Below, in pieces: positions 1 to 12,135 of a stretch of DNA of 64,000 nucleotides. The stretch's first letter is position 1; the number at the start of each line of letters is the position of its first letter. The position numbers and the translations under genes were made by a program. A model generated the notes under the pieces. That model searched no databases. It was given only the letters and a program-made list of their open reading frames with translations, and was not told the DNA's origin. The stretch is from Asterias rubens (lineage: Eukaryota; Echinodermata; Asteroidea; Forcipulatida; Asteriidae). The stretch is from the NCBI RefSeq assembly GCF_902459465.1, contig NC_047070.1, positions 13,897,656 through 13,961,655 on the forward strand, read 5' to 3'.

Positions 1-232
1 TAGCAGCAGGTACTTCAGCGATTTAAAATGTGTTTACTTTGTAGGTATTTTCATTTTGGTTGACCGGGAAAATCAAGATGATGTAAACAGATGAGGTAAT
101 GAACCAGAACAAAAGCGTAATTGACCAATCTGCTGATGACATATGAAGCAAACAAGTGTGATAATTCATTATTCTTGATGCAAGAGAGCTGTTTAGCAAG
201 AACCAACACACACCAATTAAAAATGTTTTTAC

Positions 233-668
233 CTGTTGTAGTCGGTGCTGCAGTAGTCGGTGCTGCAGTAGTCGGTGCTGCAGTAGTCGGTGCTGCAGTA
301 GTCGGTGCTGCAGTAGTCGGTTCTGCAGTAGTCGGTTCTGCAGTAGTCGGTGCTGCAGTAGTCGGTGCTGCAGTAGTTGGTGCTGCAGTAGTTGGTGCTG
401 CAGTAGTCGGTGCTGCAGTAGTCGGTGCTGCAGTAGACGGTGCTGCAGTAGACGGTGCTGCAGTAGTCGGTGCTGCAGTAGACGGTGCTGCAGTAGTCGG
501 TGCTGCAGTAGTCGGTGCTGCAGTAGTCGGTGCTGCAGTAGTCGGTGCTGCAGTAGTCGGTGCTGCAGTAGTCGGTGCTGCAGTAGTCGGTGCTGCAGTA
601 ATCGGTGCTGCAGTAGTCGGTGCTGCAGTAGTCGGTGCTGCAGTAGTCGGTGCTGCAGTAGTTGTTAT
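233..668 (-). CDS. Exon 2: Thr/Ala/Pro mucin-like repeat exon
   Basis: Acceptor CAACACAG before base 668 and donor GTAAAAAC after base 233. The exon has 145 codons plus one base. It encodes a pentapeptide array TTAAP with a few Thr-to-Ser and Ala-to-Glu variants. Such arrays are usually O-glycosylated stalks. The paralogue's exon at 18203-18503 sits at the same place with the same phases but has a diverged, less regular Thr-rich sequence. Confidence 0.7.
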
Positions 669-3600
669 CTGTGTTGTGATTAAAAGCATTATTTCGAACA
701 CATTATTTGAAAATGTTGAAAAAACTATCCCCTGGAAACTGGGTTGAATAGGTGGTCATTGTTTAAATGAGAATTGCTAGTCTTTATTTTTTGTTTGGCA
801 AAGTAGAAGGAAAGAGACCATCAACATGAACTAGGTCCAGTGACATTTAGGTACACCTTTGTGGCTACATTTAGGTACATCTTAGGGGCTGCATTTAGGC
901 CGGGTGACATTTAGGTACAATTTGGGGCTACATTTAGGTTGGGCGACATTTAGGTAAAACTTTGATGCTACATTTAGGTCGGGTAACAATTAGGTACATT
1001 TTGAGGGCTACATTAAGGTCGGGTGACATCTAGGTACTACTTTTGGAATACAACTAGGTCGGGCGACATTTGGGTACTTACTGTTGGGCTACACTTACGT
1101 ACATCTTTGGGACTACTTATGGTCGGGTGACATAACGATACTACTTTGGGGCTACAACTAGGTCCGGTGGCATTTGGGTACAACTTTTTGCCTACATTTA
1201 GGTTGGACGACATTCAGGTTAAACTTTGAGGCTAAATTAAGGTCGGGCAACAATAAGGTACGTTTTGGGAGCTACATTAAGGTCGGATGACATCTAGGTA
1301 CTACTTTTGGGCTACATTTACTTAGGTAATTATTGGGCTATATTTAGGCCGGGTGGGGACAACATTTAGGTCGGGCAACCATTTTGCGGATTCTGGGCTA
1401 AATTTAGGTCAGGACAAAATTTGTGGCCCTGGCTACATTAGGGAGCCGCACAGTTGATATGCAGTGGTCAAACGCATTTGTTGAGTTTAAATATACTGCT
1501 TTATTAAATATTCACTACACTGCCTCTGTTTATAGAGCCTTAGAAAGGCTAAAAATAACTATTGTTTCTGTGTTCTACTGATCAAAATAAGTCTCGAATC
1601 AGCTAGTATTTATCATAGCTTGAATTATGTAAGAGAATGAGTAAGCTATTTAATTCCCTTTCGTTTGCGGCTGTTGTGCAGAGTGCTCAGGTTTCATTTT
1701 AACTACATTTTTTATGATAAGGGCTCTTGCAGACACTTTTTATGACCATAAGATGAAAATTATACCACTATAATGGACGCTCTTATAGTAAGTCATCACC
1801 CGAATAAGAATGATTATAATTTGAATATTGGTGTTAACTTGGTGTTCCTACTGAACCCCTCAATGAACCACATTAAACCTTCATACAGTTGGTCCTCTTT
1901 GAGTTAGAACATGTAAGCAATAATTACATGCGGCTTCTTTGATCGCAATCTGCATTATTAAACATACTGGTTCAATAATCCAAATACCACATGACATTGA
2001 CACTAAAGTTGACTGTTTATACCCAAACAAAGAAAAAACAAACGTAGAAATTTCTATACAGCTTATTGCTATGGCAACGAATCATTTCCGTATTGGGATT
2101 TGATGTTGTTTAACTCGACGTAAATGAACAGGGTTTTCCATGTATTCTGGTTGTGAAGCCAATGACTGTCTACCAAGCGAACATAATCACTTTCTAGCAA
2201 AAACTAATGAAGGAAGGATGCCTTTTAGGCAGTCTTTTCGTTTGAAATTAATTTCCTTTTTAGATGTCGATACTCGTGTTTAATGTACGTGTGTAAGTAA
2301 TCATCATCAATGCTACTTTGTAAAAGCACGTACTGGTCAAATAGCAATCAAATATTTTACTACAAGACGACATGATAAATTATGATATGCTTTAGTTTAA
2401 GACTTTTCATTAATCCAGGCATCTCTTTGAAGGGAAAGTATTATGGTTTTGGAGCCGTCTTGTTGATCCTATATAAATGTAGATAGTGCAATCAAACTAT
2501 CACCTGCAAATTTCTAGCAAAATTTGGAAGCGGTTTTGAGATTTCGCCGAAAATATAGAAGCGGTTCATGCATGACCAATATTCTGTATTCGAAATACAT
2601 TTCCTGAGACGTTTCTCAAACTCAAATTCAATTTGGGGCGGGGTATCAATAAAGGTTTTAACATAACCACATTACCTCAAAATGCTTTTTACTATCGAAA
2701 GCTACTGGCTATTCTGGTTCGATTCCAGAGACAGACAAACTGTGAATAACTCGACGATGTACCTTGGCATGAACTCCAAACAATATGCAGGATTCTTGAA
2801 ATGTTTAAATATTTACTTACAGCCATTATACACTTTCGATAAACAGTATGGTCCAAGGCCCACACTTCGTGTATCACAACTTATATATAAAATAACAAAC
2901 CTGTGAAAATTTGGGCTCAATCGGTCATCGGAGTCGGGAGAAAATAACGGGAAAAAACACTCTTGTTTCCGCACGTTTCGCCGTGTCATGACATAAATCC
3001 GTAATTCTCGCTATCGAGAATTGATATTGTTTTAATGTTTTCTCAAAAGGTAAAGCATTTCATGGAACAATATTTCAAGAGAAGTCTTTCGCCATTACCT
3101 TTTGTAAGCCCTGTAAGTTATTTGTAAATCTGTTAACCTTTTTTGTTTTTGCTGTACCGAAAGTGTATAATGGCTTTAAAAATAACCTATTTATTTGTTT
3201 ATTTGTTTATTTATTTATTTTTAATCAACACATCCAACAACACAATAGCGCCAATAAAAGGATAAATGCAAAAAAAAGAGGAAAAATAATATCCAGTATT
3301 AGATGTTAAACATTGCACGCATTCGTCCATTCATCAACAGAAAAGCATGTGAAGATGCAATTAGAACGATCGTTGCATCTAGACTGGACTATGCCAACTC
3401 GCTACTGCATGGAGTCAACTTATCCAGTATCCAGCGTCTCCAGAGAGTTCAGAACCGTGCGGCTAAACTCATATTCATGGCCCGGAAATATGATCACGTG
3501 ACCCCTCTGCTGAAAGAATTACATTGGCTCCCGGTACAACAACGAATCACCTTTAAGATCCTGACCCTCGTCTACAAGTCTCTTCATGGTAAAGCTCCCA

Positions 3601-3899
3601 CCTATCTTGACTCACTCATCACACAATATCATTCTGCTCGACCCGGTCTTCGCTCAAGTTCAGACTGTACTTTGCCAAACAGTAAAGCCGGTGATAATGC
3701 ATTTCAGACATTTGCACCTTGTCTTTGGAATAATATCCCCCAATCTGTCCGCCAGTTGCCATCACTAGATGCGTTTAAGAGAGCCATAAAAACCCTCCTG
3801 TTTGACTAATAGCTTTAACTTATCTGTTATGTATATTGTACTACTCTGTAAAGCGCTCTGAAACCATGTCCATGTGTATAGAGCGCTATATAAGTACCT

Positions 3900-3945
<46 letters not shown>

Positions 3946-6522
3946 GGAAAACCCAAATGGAGAAAAACTACGCTATCGGAGACTGAAAATCCAATCCACA
4001 TGCACGGCTCCGGACTGAGGTGAAAAGCAGGGCAAGGAGGACTGAGCAAGCCAGGGGTCGATTTCACAAAGAGTTAGGACTAGTCCTAACTTAGGACTAG
4101 TCCTGGGAGATATTCAAATCTTTAGGCTAGTCCTAAAGTTAGGACGCATTACTCGTCCTAACTCGAAATAAGACTAGTCTTGACTCTTTGTGAAATCCAT
4201 CCCGGCGTTATAGGATTTTGAAAAAAAAAATTAGAACAAATTGTCGGCCATGACATGAGTCCATTTCACTGGGAATTTAGATGTATGTAACACAATTTTC
4301 AGCTTTATTATATAGTCGTCTTAGAGAAAAAAAAGTGAAAATCACAGCTGAGAAATGTTTTCAGGAGAGTTGTGTACCTCAGCTAGTATAGGTTTTCTCG
4401 GTCAATTTCGGAAAATGAGCAGCCAATTTAACCACCAGCCTATTATATTTCGCACGAAATCGAATGCTACGAAAAAAAGGTCATTCGATTTCATTTTAAG
4501 ACTAGTCAAATCTACTTTGACGTCATTCGATTTAACAAAATAATCATTCAATTTAACAATTCATCGAAGCTGCATTCAAATTCGCAGGAGTGTTTTTGAG
4601 GCGTGTGTTTAGTCATTCAATTTCATTTTGAGGCAGTCAATTCTGATATTTGTGCAGTCTTAAAAACGCCTGGTTAACTTGTTGTTTCCTTATACGAATG
4701 TTAAAGGCATGCGGTTAATTTGTTTGGCACTCTTGAACATAATATGCCAAGATGTCTGGCACGCCAACAGATGGTTGGTGAATATTTACAAAAAACCAAC
4801 AACTGGAAAAACATTTTAAAAATAGAAATAAATAAAAAAAAAACATTCAAACACATTCAAATGTCAAGTCTTGGTCAGTTAACCATTGAAGGTCTCCCGA
4901 AAAAATAAAGAAGAAAACAACACTTATTGAGCCCAAGGTAAAGTCTACTGGAAACATAAAATAAAGAAAATAAGGTTCGCTCGATTTAAAAGTGAAGGTA
5001 CGAAACGGTTTGCCTTATACAGTTTATCTGTTTATTCGTATTTCTTTAGTCGTACTTATTTGAATCCTCGGTGAGCGAAATTGATTGCCTCTTTACGAAA
5101 TTGAAAATGATTAAATCAGCAAATCTCTAGTCGAACCAGCTTTGCTAAATTAAATGATGATTGTGTGTCATGAAAAAGAATGAGTGTGCTAGGAACTTGA
5201 ATGCCTCAAAACGAAATTGATTGACCGAATTCTGAATTTTTTAAAGGCAAAATAGCTTTAATTCGAACGCATGAAAATTAAATTGGCTGCTCATTTGCCG
5301 AATTTAACCAAGAAAACCTAAAATATTTTAAGGGAAGATTTCTACCATCGAGCCTTTTTAATTTCATGTAAATCTGTGGACATCGTATTTTGTGCTGTAT
5401 TTAAAGATACCCAAACCCTTTAAACACTTTAACTCCTACATTAATAATGCTCCTGGGTTAACGTGTATTGAGGGATAAATCTTTCTTGAATTAATTTTTC
5501 CGCAATTACATATCTGCAAGAGTGCGCGTAGTGCGTTGATATCATTTCCTGGTATCCTTGGATGTGCATTCGTGCACATGGTCACATCATTGTGGTAATA
5601 TTTTCCCCTTGACCAGTATTTTAAGTCTAAGGGCACCTGTTACTGTCCTTGTGTATGTTGTTGTATCTTTGTTTATGTTCCTTTTTATGGTCGCAGGTGG
5701 TTTGTTTTGTAACGTTAATTTATTGTTAATTTAAAGCACCGATGTCCTTAAGCAAGACTATTTATCAAGATGCTTCGTCCTTCGGGTGGGACACAAAGCC
5801 GTTGGTCCCGTGTGTTATGTAACGCACACAAAAGAACCCAGAAAAGAGAAAGGGTTCACCCAAGTGTTCCACAACACAATTACATGGTGCTATGTAAAAG
5901 GAGTAGGTATCATAATTCAAACGAAGTGCCACATACCTTGCAGGAAAATACTGAACGTTGAGGAACATTGAGTGCCACTGAGTGACGGGTATGAATAATA
6001 AAATAAAATAATGATAAAATATTAATAAGACTTGTAATGCGCACATATCCCCCCTGCTGGGTGTTCAAGGCGCAGTGAACGCAATATAAGAAGCGACTTG
6101 TAGTAGTGTTATAATAACTTTTACAGATTATTTTGCAGTGTTATCTTACTTACGGTTTTTTGTAGTTCAACCACTGGTGACCTCTCCTGCGTTCCGTACC
6201 TCCAGCCCTCTTTATCCACTACGTCACCAGGATGGGCCTCTCTGTGGCTAGCATTCAGTTCACAGATGCCTCCTGTACCCCCGTAATTAATGGAGACACA
6301 CCTGTCCTCATTTAGGCAAGCAGCCAAACACCTTGTCCAGGATCTCTGGGTGTTATTCTTGATCACATGGTTAGTTAGAACCTGGTCGTGGGTTGCTTGA
6401 CGCAAAAGAGCCGACCGGCCAAGGGGACCTGTTCCCGGTTGAGCCGAGACGGCTTGAAAAGTCATCACAAAGCATGACAAAACCAAAATCATGCTTACAG
6501 ATACTTTCAAACTTGAAGTCAT
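233..6522 (-). CDS. PAN-mucin-(FReD) secreted protein gene, 3' part beyond left edge
   Basis: Partial gene on the minus strand. Visible coding exons are 6154-6522 and 233-668, separated by a 5.5-kb intron. The first encodes a signal peptide and a PAN/apple-like Cys module; the second encodes a Thr/Ala/Pro mucin-like repeat. Exon order, intron phases (0, then 1) and the ending of the mucin exon in Thr-Thr plus one base match the complete paralogue at 13532-20401. I therefore infer that this gene also ends in a fibrinogen-related domain to the left of base 1. The start Met at 6522 is chosen because it opens directly into a hydrophobic signal segment; an upstream in-frame Met at 6564 adds a basic leader that would weaken it. 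The protein is probably a secreted lectin or immune-recognition molecule; ligand unknown. Confidence 0.7.
241..660. repeat. 15-bp coding minisatellite, 28 units
   Basis: Twenty-eight head-to-tail copies of gtcggtgctgcagta (plus-strand reading) with rare single-base variants, in a fixed 15-bp register. Read on the minus strand it is the TTAAP array of the mucin exon. Because 15 is a multiple of three, copy-number change would keep the frame. Confidence 0.95.
669..840. other. Intron start, nothing recognised
   Basis: Intronic sequence of the left PAN gene next to the mucin exon acceptor. No repeat or coding signal seen. Confidence 0.4.
841..1440. repeat. Degenerate tandem repeat (acatttaggt type)
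   Basis: About a dozen imperfect units built around acatttaggtcgggtgac followed by attt(a)ggtac and ttggggctac. Unit length varies around 40-60 bp and copies are much diverged, so this is an old intronic satellite in the left PAN gene. Confidence 0.75.
1441..2680. other. Intronic stretch, nothing recognised
   Basis: AT-rich intron of the left PAN gene. I see no coding frame with splice sites, no RNA gene and no recognisable repeat. Confidence 0.4.
2818..3180 (+). mobile_element. Foldback MITE, family 1 (copy 1)
   Basis: Ends in inverted repeats (agccattatacactttcg at left, cgaaagtgtataatggctt at right) and finishes in TTAA. Internal landmarks are ccaaggcccacacttcgtgt, gtttcgccgtgtcatgaca and a ctatcgag mini-palindrome. 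Further copies lie at 30350-30717 and 50333-50700. No coding capacity. The TTAA boundary suggests piggyBac-type mobilisation, which is an inference. Confidence 0.75.
3303..3943 (+). mobile_element. CR1/L2-like LINE, 5'-truncated reverse transcriptase C-terminus and 3' tail
   Basis: An open frame of 168 codons (3303-3809) encodes the C-terminal region of a non-LTR reverse transcriptase. Diagnostic segments are SRLDYANSLLHG, LQRVQNRAAKLI, RKYDHVTPLLKELHWLP, KILTLVYKSLHGKAP and the terminal FKRAIKTLLF before the stop. A short 3' UTR follows with agcgctatataagtacctg and then about 15 ATT units (3900-3943), the usual tail of CR1/L2-like elements. The 5' end is truncated, as is typical for this class. 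It sits in an intron of the left PAN gene and is antisense to it. Confidence 0.88.
3899..3943 (+). repeat. (ATT)n tail of the LINE
   Basis: About 15 uninterrupted ATT triplets directly after the LINE 3' UTR. Confidence 0.9.
4055..4205. mobile_element. Short MITE with TTAGGACTAGTCC arms
   Basis: Inverted ends: gatttcacaaagagttagg at left and gactctttgtgaaatccat at right. The interior is rich in copies of the palindrome ggactagtcc. A fragment of the same family seems to lie at 47630-47706. Confidence 0.7.
4236..5424. mobile_element. Family 4 foldback split by a family 6 foldback
   Basis: The outer sequence (about 4236-4388 and 5321-5424) is a degraded family 4 element; its right end gtaaatctgtggacat ... 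acccaaaccctttaa matches the copies at 44037-44400 and 51146-51563. The inner part (4389-5320) is a separate foldback element beginning ataggttttctcggtcaatt and ending in its reverse complement. Matching copies are at 36669-37080 and 39060-39284. This is a nested insertion. Confidence 0.65.
5735..6030 (+). mobile_element. tRNA-derived SINE, body without its head
   Basis: Shares the body of the SINE at 16524-16925: tgtccttaagcaagac, gatgcttcgtccttcgg, gtgtaacgcacacaaaagaa and gccactgagtgacgggt, then an A/T-rich tail. The tRNA-like head is missing. It lies next to the PAN exon of the left gene. Confidence 0.75.
6154..6522 (-). CDS. Exon 1: signal peptide and PAN/apple-like domain
   Basis: 123 codons ending in phase 0 at a GTAAGT donor. 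The N-terminus MTSSLKVSVSMILVLSCFV is followed by a small-residue cleavage region (AVSA-QPG). The module after it has the Cys pattern C-L-A-A-C then R-C-V-S-I-N-Y then I-C-E-L, closing with GWRYG. The same pattern occurs in the paralogue exon 20075-20401 (CLANC, QCVAVSY, ECELY, GWSYY). PAN modules bind protein or carbohydrate. Confidence 0.75.
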
Positions 6523-8037
6523 CTTGACATCAGAACGACGATGGTGGACCAATCTCAGAAACAACTATTTCAACAGTTATTTGACTCAACTTTTCATAGC
6601 GTTTTCGTCCTGTCACCATCTACCGGTTCTTCGTGAGTCCAAGTCAGTTTCAATAATAAAGAACAGCTTATCATGAAACAGTAACTCTAAAGCAAACTCC
6701 GCCTTGTTTGTGTTAGTGACTGACGTTATTTTTCCAGCCAAACACATCAACTAAGATGGTTGCCTTGACAAGTGGAGTCATTCGCGTCAATAAAAATTAA
6801 TTTTAACAAAACAAACAACAGGTTAAGACATACGGCTGTGCACCAGAGACCTATGTTTCGCCAGACAATAAAAACATGGTTTTACTGTGTGACGCACACT
6901 ACTGATAGAGCACGAAATACCACTAGTAGCTAAAAGAACGATCGCTCGATGCATAAATTATGGTAAAAAGCCATTGTGTTGTGTGAGTGTTGCTCTGAAT
7001 TGATTTCAAGCTGTGAAGGCTGTTTTTGCTTCTAAATTGGCCATTATTAATATTAGGGTCAAATAGATCAGAACTATTTTACCTAAACGAATTTCGTGTT
7101 TTAGCGATCGTATTTTGACGTCGGTAAAATTTGTTCTAAAATAATATTTATAATCGATTTCTTCTTACTTCCTATGGAAATTGTATATTAATAAGTAATT
7201 TTGTAACTAATTTGAAACACCCGGAGTAAAAAATTGTGTTATTAGATACCATAGACCACTTGCTACCATTGAATGGGTATATTTTGCCTTTACACAATGA
7301 ATTTATAATATTGTACTGATTAAAATGTTGTTTTAGTGATCATACAGTATCAAATTGTGCTCGACACTGATAATTAACTGCTTACTATTATGACAAACGA
7401 ACATGTGCTCAGAAATGTGTCGTTCAAGAAGAAACAAAAGGGATTAAATTATTATTTATCCCGCCCTCCTCGTCTTCCATTTTTAATTATTTATGTTTTA
7501 GTTTTTGTTTTTGTTCTCGGAGTTCTTTTGATGAGCGCTGTATTCACTAATTGTGTAGCAATATCGTCCAAATCGATGTTTGTCTTTGAAGACATCGATT
7601 TAACGATGTCAAGCTTCCTCATGTAACACCAACACATGGGCATTTCTCAGGCACTTGACTTGAACGGACAAGTAGGCTATGAATACATTTTGTACATGGT
7701 CAGGTTTCATGCCTTTTTTTAACATTTTAGTCTCGTTTTATCGTTTCGGAAATGTTCAATGCTGTATAGCGCCTCGGGGTTAGTTTAGCGTGTGGTGCTC
7801 ATTACAGTTGTACAATACATATAGTTATTATTATAATGAATGATTGAACGTTTTACTTCGGGTTGGTTTTTATTCTGTAGTAGCAATAGCTTGCCAAATA
7901 CCTGCATATTCAGGTTTGATTCGTGTTGTGTCCATACCTGTTTGAAGGCAATGTAAACTTTCTGTTTTCGACTTGTGGCCGAATATGACCACTCATTGAT
8001 AGGGTAGGTAGGTTTCAAGGAGTTAAGTCCTTATAGT
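6523..8037. other. Upstream region of the left PAN gene, nothing recognised
   Basis: Contains the 5' flank and probable promoter of the minus-strand PAN gene. I see no unambiguous TATA box and no further gene. Confidence 0.35.
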
Positions 8038-8418
8038 TTAAAGACAGTGGACACTATTGGTAATTGTCAAAGACCAGTCTTCTCACTTGGTGTATCTCAA
8101 CATATGCATAAAATAACACCTGTGAAAATTTGAGCTCGATTGGTCGTCGGAGTTGCGAGATAACTGTGGAAAAAAAACACCCTTGTCACACGAAGTTGTG
8201 TGCTTTCAGATGCTTGATTTCGAGACCTTAAGTTCTAAACTTGAGGTCTCGAAATCAAATTTGTGGAAAATTACCTCTTTCTCGAAAACTATGTTACTTC
8301 AGAGGGAGTCGTTTCTCACAATGTTTTATACTATCAACCTCTACCCATTACTCAAACAAGAAAGGTTTTATGGTGATAATTATTTTGAGTAATTACCAAT
8401 AGTATCCACTGCCTTTAA
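8038..8418 (+). mobile_element. Family 2 TTAA foldback MITE
   Basis: Starts TTAAAGACAGTGGACACTAT and ends in the inverted gtatccactgcctttaa. The centre is a perfect hairpin around gacctcaagtt / aacttgaggtc. At least 14 related copies are in this window. The element is flanked by TTAA and has no coding capacity. Confidence 0.85.
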
Positions 8419-9159
8419 AGTCGGCCGAATAGCCCAACCCAGATTCAGCTCATTTAGCTCTTTTGTAATTGACTAACGATGGCTTGACGGTTGGGGCTCC
8501 ATACCCACGAAAAACAGTAAGCTGTCATATCAATGGATGATGTCATCGTCAGACAATCACCGTGCAGGAAAACTATGCTGTTTAATGGTTGACTTTTGGT
8601 CGTAACGGGAGTTATGGACTACCGGTGGAAATTGCTGTATCCGGACTGGACTAGCTACGATCCGGTCTCGCTTTTAATATTTCCGGGGAGAATCATGAAA
8701 TAATTTATCCATATTATACTTATTAGGAACTGTTGCCGACATTCATAACGGGAGAATTTGCCATGTTTTTGTGACTTGTTTTCTTTCTTTTTTAAGCATA
8801 TTTTTACGTATAATTTTCTCTTTTGAAAATTTGAGTTGCACCGATTTTTTCATACATAACGCCAGATATGGTCTTCGTTTCAATTTACTGGTACATTAAT
8901 TTGGTTGAGACTTTTCAGAAAAGGCCGAAAATGAACGATTTCCAGAAGCCCTTTTGATTAATTAAATATGAGTTTTGAATCATTTCAAGTGCATATGAAT
9001 GATTTAAAGCTCGACACGTTTTAACTCAAGTACACAACCTTAGTTCGAGCCCACGTATGGATCTTAAATGTACAAAAAAAGTAATCAAAGCATTTCTTGT
9101 GTGCATTTCTTTGTGTTTTTTTTTCATTGTATGTCCCTTAAGGTGCTCTTTATTGTACT

Positions 9160-9865
9160 CACTGTTATTAATATTATTCTGATTGTGCTGATTGTTCTGA
9201 TTGTTTTTTTTTGTGATTGTTCGAATTAATCTGATTGGTCTAACTGTCATAATTCTTCTGATTGTTCTGATTGTTCTGATCGTTCTGATTATTCTGGTTA
9301 ATCTGATCATTCTGGTTAATCTGATCGTTCTGATTGTTCTGATTGTTTTAATTATTCTGATTGTGCTGATTGTTGTAATTGCTCTATTTTCTGTGATTGT
9401 TCGAATTAATTTGATTGGGCTTACGTTGATGATTGTTCTGATCATTCTGGTTAATCTGATATCTGATTGTTCTGATTGCTTTTTTTGTAATTGTTCGAAT
9501 TAATCTGATTGGTCTAAATGTCATAATTCTTCTGATTGTTCTGATTGTTCTGATCATTCTGATTGTTCTGATTATTCTGATTATTCTAATTGTCCTAATT
9601 GTTCTGTTATTGTTTTGAATGATTTGATTGTTCTGATTATTCTGATTGTTCTAATTGTTGTAGTTGTTCTGATCATTCTGATTGTTCTGATTGTTCTAAT
9701 TATTCCAATTGTTCTGATTAATCAGATTATTCTAATTGTTCTAATTGTTCTGATTATTCTAATTGTTCTGATTGTTCTAATTATTCTGATTTTTCTGATT
9801 GTTCTGATTATTCTGATCGTTCTGATTGTTCTGATTGTTCTGATTGTTCTGTTTTTCTGTAATTC
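9160..9865. repeat. 9-bp minisatellite (attgttctg)
   Basis: About 700 bp of the nonamer attgttctg and close variants (attattctg, atcattctg). The register holds for long runs but is interrupted. Long spurious frames of I-V-L or T-I-R repeats on the two strands come only from the repeat. Confidence 0.9.
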
Positions 9866-10885
9866 TGATTTGTCTGCATGCTTTAACTCAGTTCTGCCTG
9901 TTCTTGTACGTTTGCTTTATGGAGGTCTCTTTAATACGTATCGCATAAAACCCACTAATTGATTTCCAGGGCTACTCCGACACTGTTTTGTTGCTTCGCA
10001 AGCGAGTTTGGTACCATCAGAAGGTAGTGTAATTCAATAACGAACATATAGCGTTTGTCTTCCATTACCGTTATGCAGCAGTGTAAGTCACAGGCTAGCA
10101 TGGCTGGCGTCAGGCTGTATTGTTATACATCAGTCTGGAGGTCGACTTCACCAATCGATGCGAAGTGGCGACTTGGTAATAAACTGGACAAGGCTAATGT
10201 ATTGGGATTATTGCCTGGGAAGGATAAAGACAAATACGCCAGAGCTATTAGCTGCTATAATCTTAGTACCGCAGTGCCGTTTCGTCATTATTATTTTAAC
10301 ATTTAATCGCAAAGGGTATTGCAATTGACACGATTGTCTTAACAGACACGTTCATATTACACATTGTTGACTTTGCCAAAGAGAGAATTTATTCATTTTT
10401 ATAAATAAAATGAAACCGTCTTCTTGTTTTTACAAACAAACACCCCAACAAACAAACACCCCAACAAACAAACAGTCTACCAACTAATCAAACAAGGAGG
10501 CATCAGACTGGTTAACATCACATTGTGGCCCAAACCAATGGAAACGACTAGTCTTCGCATCAAGTCACCACCTCACGTTGCCTTTGTGCAATTGTATATA
10601 CCTCGTTTGTAAAATAAATAAAGGTGTGCACGACAATTTTACCTTTGACATCTTGTTGATCCTGAATTGTCTCACCCGTATTAAGAAACCTTTTTTGTTT
10701 TGCGTCAACTAGTAATAATATTGTGAATTCCCTAAAACTACCTGAGAGCTGTAAGACAGTGTTGTAGTCAAGACCGGTACACCCAAGACCAAGATCTAGA
10801 CCAAGACTAGCATGTCAAAGCGGATGACCTACAACACTGATATAAGACAATTTGTTTGTTGATACAATTTACATATTTATTAATA
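9866..10885. other. Intergenic, nothing recognised
   Basis: Contains only a short aaacaaacacccc direct repeat near 10436-10475. No gene recognised. Confidence 0.35.
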
Positions 10886-11033
10886 AACAGGGCCCAATTT
10901 CATGGCTCTGCTTACCGTAAGCACAGAGTTGGCGGTTACGGAAGCATTTTACGCTTACAGGGCTAGCTCAGATATTCGGGGCTTGCACGTAAGCGGGGAA
11001 TTGTGATCGTAAGCGCATAATTTGGGCCCTAAT
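10886..11033. mobile_element. GGGCCC-type foldback MITE
   Basis: Begins agggcccaatttcatggctc and ends aatttgggccct, with paired gcttacg / cgtaagc segments inside. The same family appears at 11728-11968 and, in a longer foldback form, at 37575-37805. Confidence 0.7.
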
Positions 11034-11055
11034 CTATAACCTCATGAATCCGCAC

Positions 11056-11412
11056 TTAAAGGCAGTGGACACTATTGGTAATTACTCCCAAAAAAATCAT
11101 CATAAAACCTTAATTGGTAACGAGTAATGGGGAGAGGTTGATGGTATAAAACATTGTGAGAAACGGCTCCCTCTGAAGTGACATAGTTTTCGAGAAAGAA
11201 GTAATTTTCCACGAATTTGATATTGAGACCTCAAGTTTAGAACTTGAGGTCGCGAAATCAAGCATCTGAACGCACACAACCTCATTATTATCTCGCAACT
11301 TCGACGACCGATTGAGCTCAAATTTTCACAGGTTTGTTATACTATGCAGTTGAGATACACCAAGTGTGAAGACTAGTCTTTGACAATTACCAATAGTGTC
11401 CACTGTCTTTAA
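11056..11412 (-). mobile_element. Family 2 TTAA foldback MITE
   Basis: TTAAAGGCAGTGGACACTAT at left and tgtccactgtctttaa at right, with the central ctcaagtttagaacttgag hairpin. Opposite orientation to the copy at 8038. Confidence 0.85.
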
Positions 11413-11727
11413 CAAAAATTAACCAGGCTGTCTATCATTTCAAATTAATTGTCATTTAATTTCGCTACAAGATAGAAGAATAGAAGAAGGTTTCATCCAA
11501 TTACACAAGTCGTATTCATTGGGGATTGGTTTATGCACAACCAATGAATACCAATTTGGACTTGCAAGCAATCTTAACCCAGACCGCGGCCAGCAAATTA
11601 TCACGAATTAAAAATGGTAAGACCAATAATTTCAAAACATAGTCCCATTTCTTATTCTTTGTCAGCTTTGAAATGTCAACAGTTCTGGTTGTGACACAGT
11701 CTGTTGTCACTCATCGGGGCTCGAATA

Positions 11728-11968
11728 GAGCAGGGCCCAATGTCATGGCTCTGCTTACCGCCAAATTCTGTGCTTACAGTTGCAATTATCCGCTTACGTG
11801 CTGCTAGCCTTGTAACGTGGAGAGTGCCTAGTAACGCTGAGTACGCACGCGCACGAGCCAAAACTCGCCGCTAACCCGTGAAATACGCTGGACGTAAGCG
11901 CAGACTTCCCTGCTTCCGTAAGCGCCGATTATTTGCTTACGGAGCAGAGCCAAGGAATTGGGCCCAGT
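11728..11968. mobile_element. GGGCCC-type foldback MITE
   Basis: Begins gcagggcccaatgtcatgg and ends gccaaggaattgggcccag. The interior is GC-rich with repeated gcttacg / cgtaagc. Confidence 0.7.
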
Positions 11969-12135
11969 TATCCTAGTCGACTGGAAGGGAAAACACGCAC
12001 TGAGTGGCACAGCCACGATGGCCCTTTTACAACTTGCATGTGGTTTATTATTATTATTTGATTATTATAAATCTAGACTTTTGTTTCCCATTTGGTATAA
12101 AAAGCAAAGCGACGGGGTCAGCGGGTCAGCATACA

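Noticed and set aside
241-660. Regular short repeats as a CRISPR array
   Set aside because: Units are contiguous without unique spacers, and the DNA is clearly eukaryotic.
121-747. Plus-strand frame of AVVGA repeats opposite the mucin exon
   Set aside because: It exists because the 15-bp unit is open in several frames. The minus-strand frame has splice sites and phases matching a paralogue; the plus frame does not.
9026-9962. Long hydrophobic or T-I-R-rich frames
   Set aside because: Direct translation of a nonamer minisatellite on both strands.
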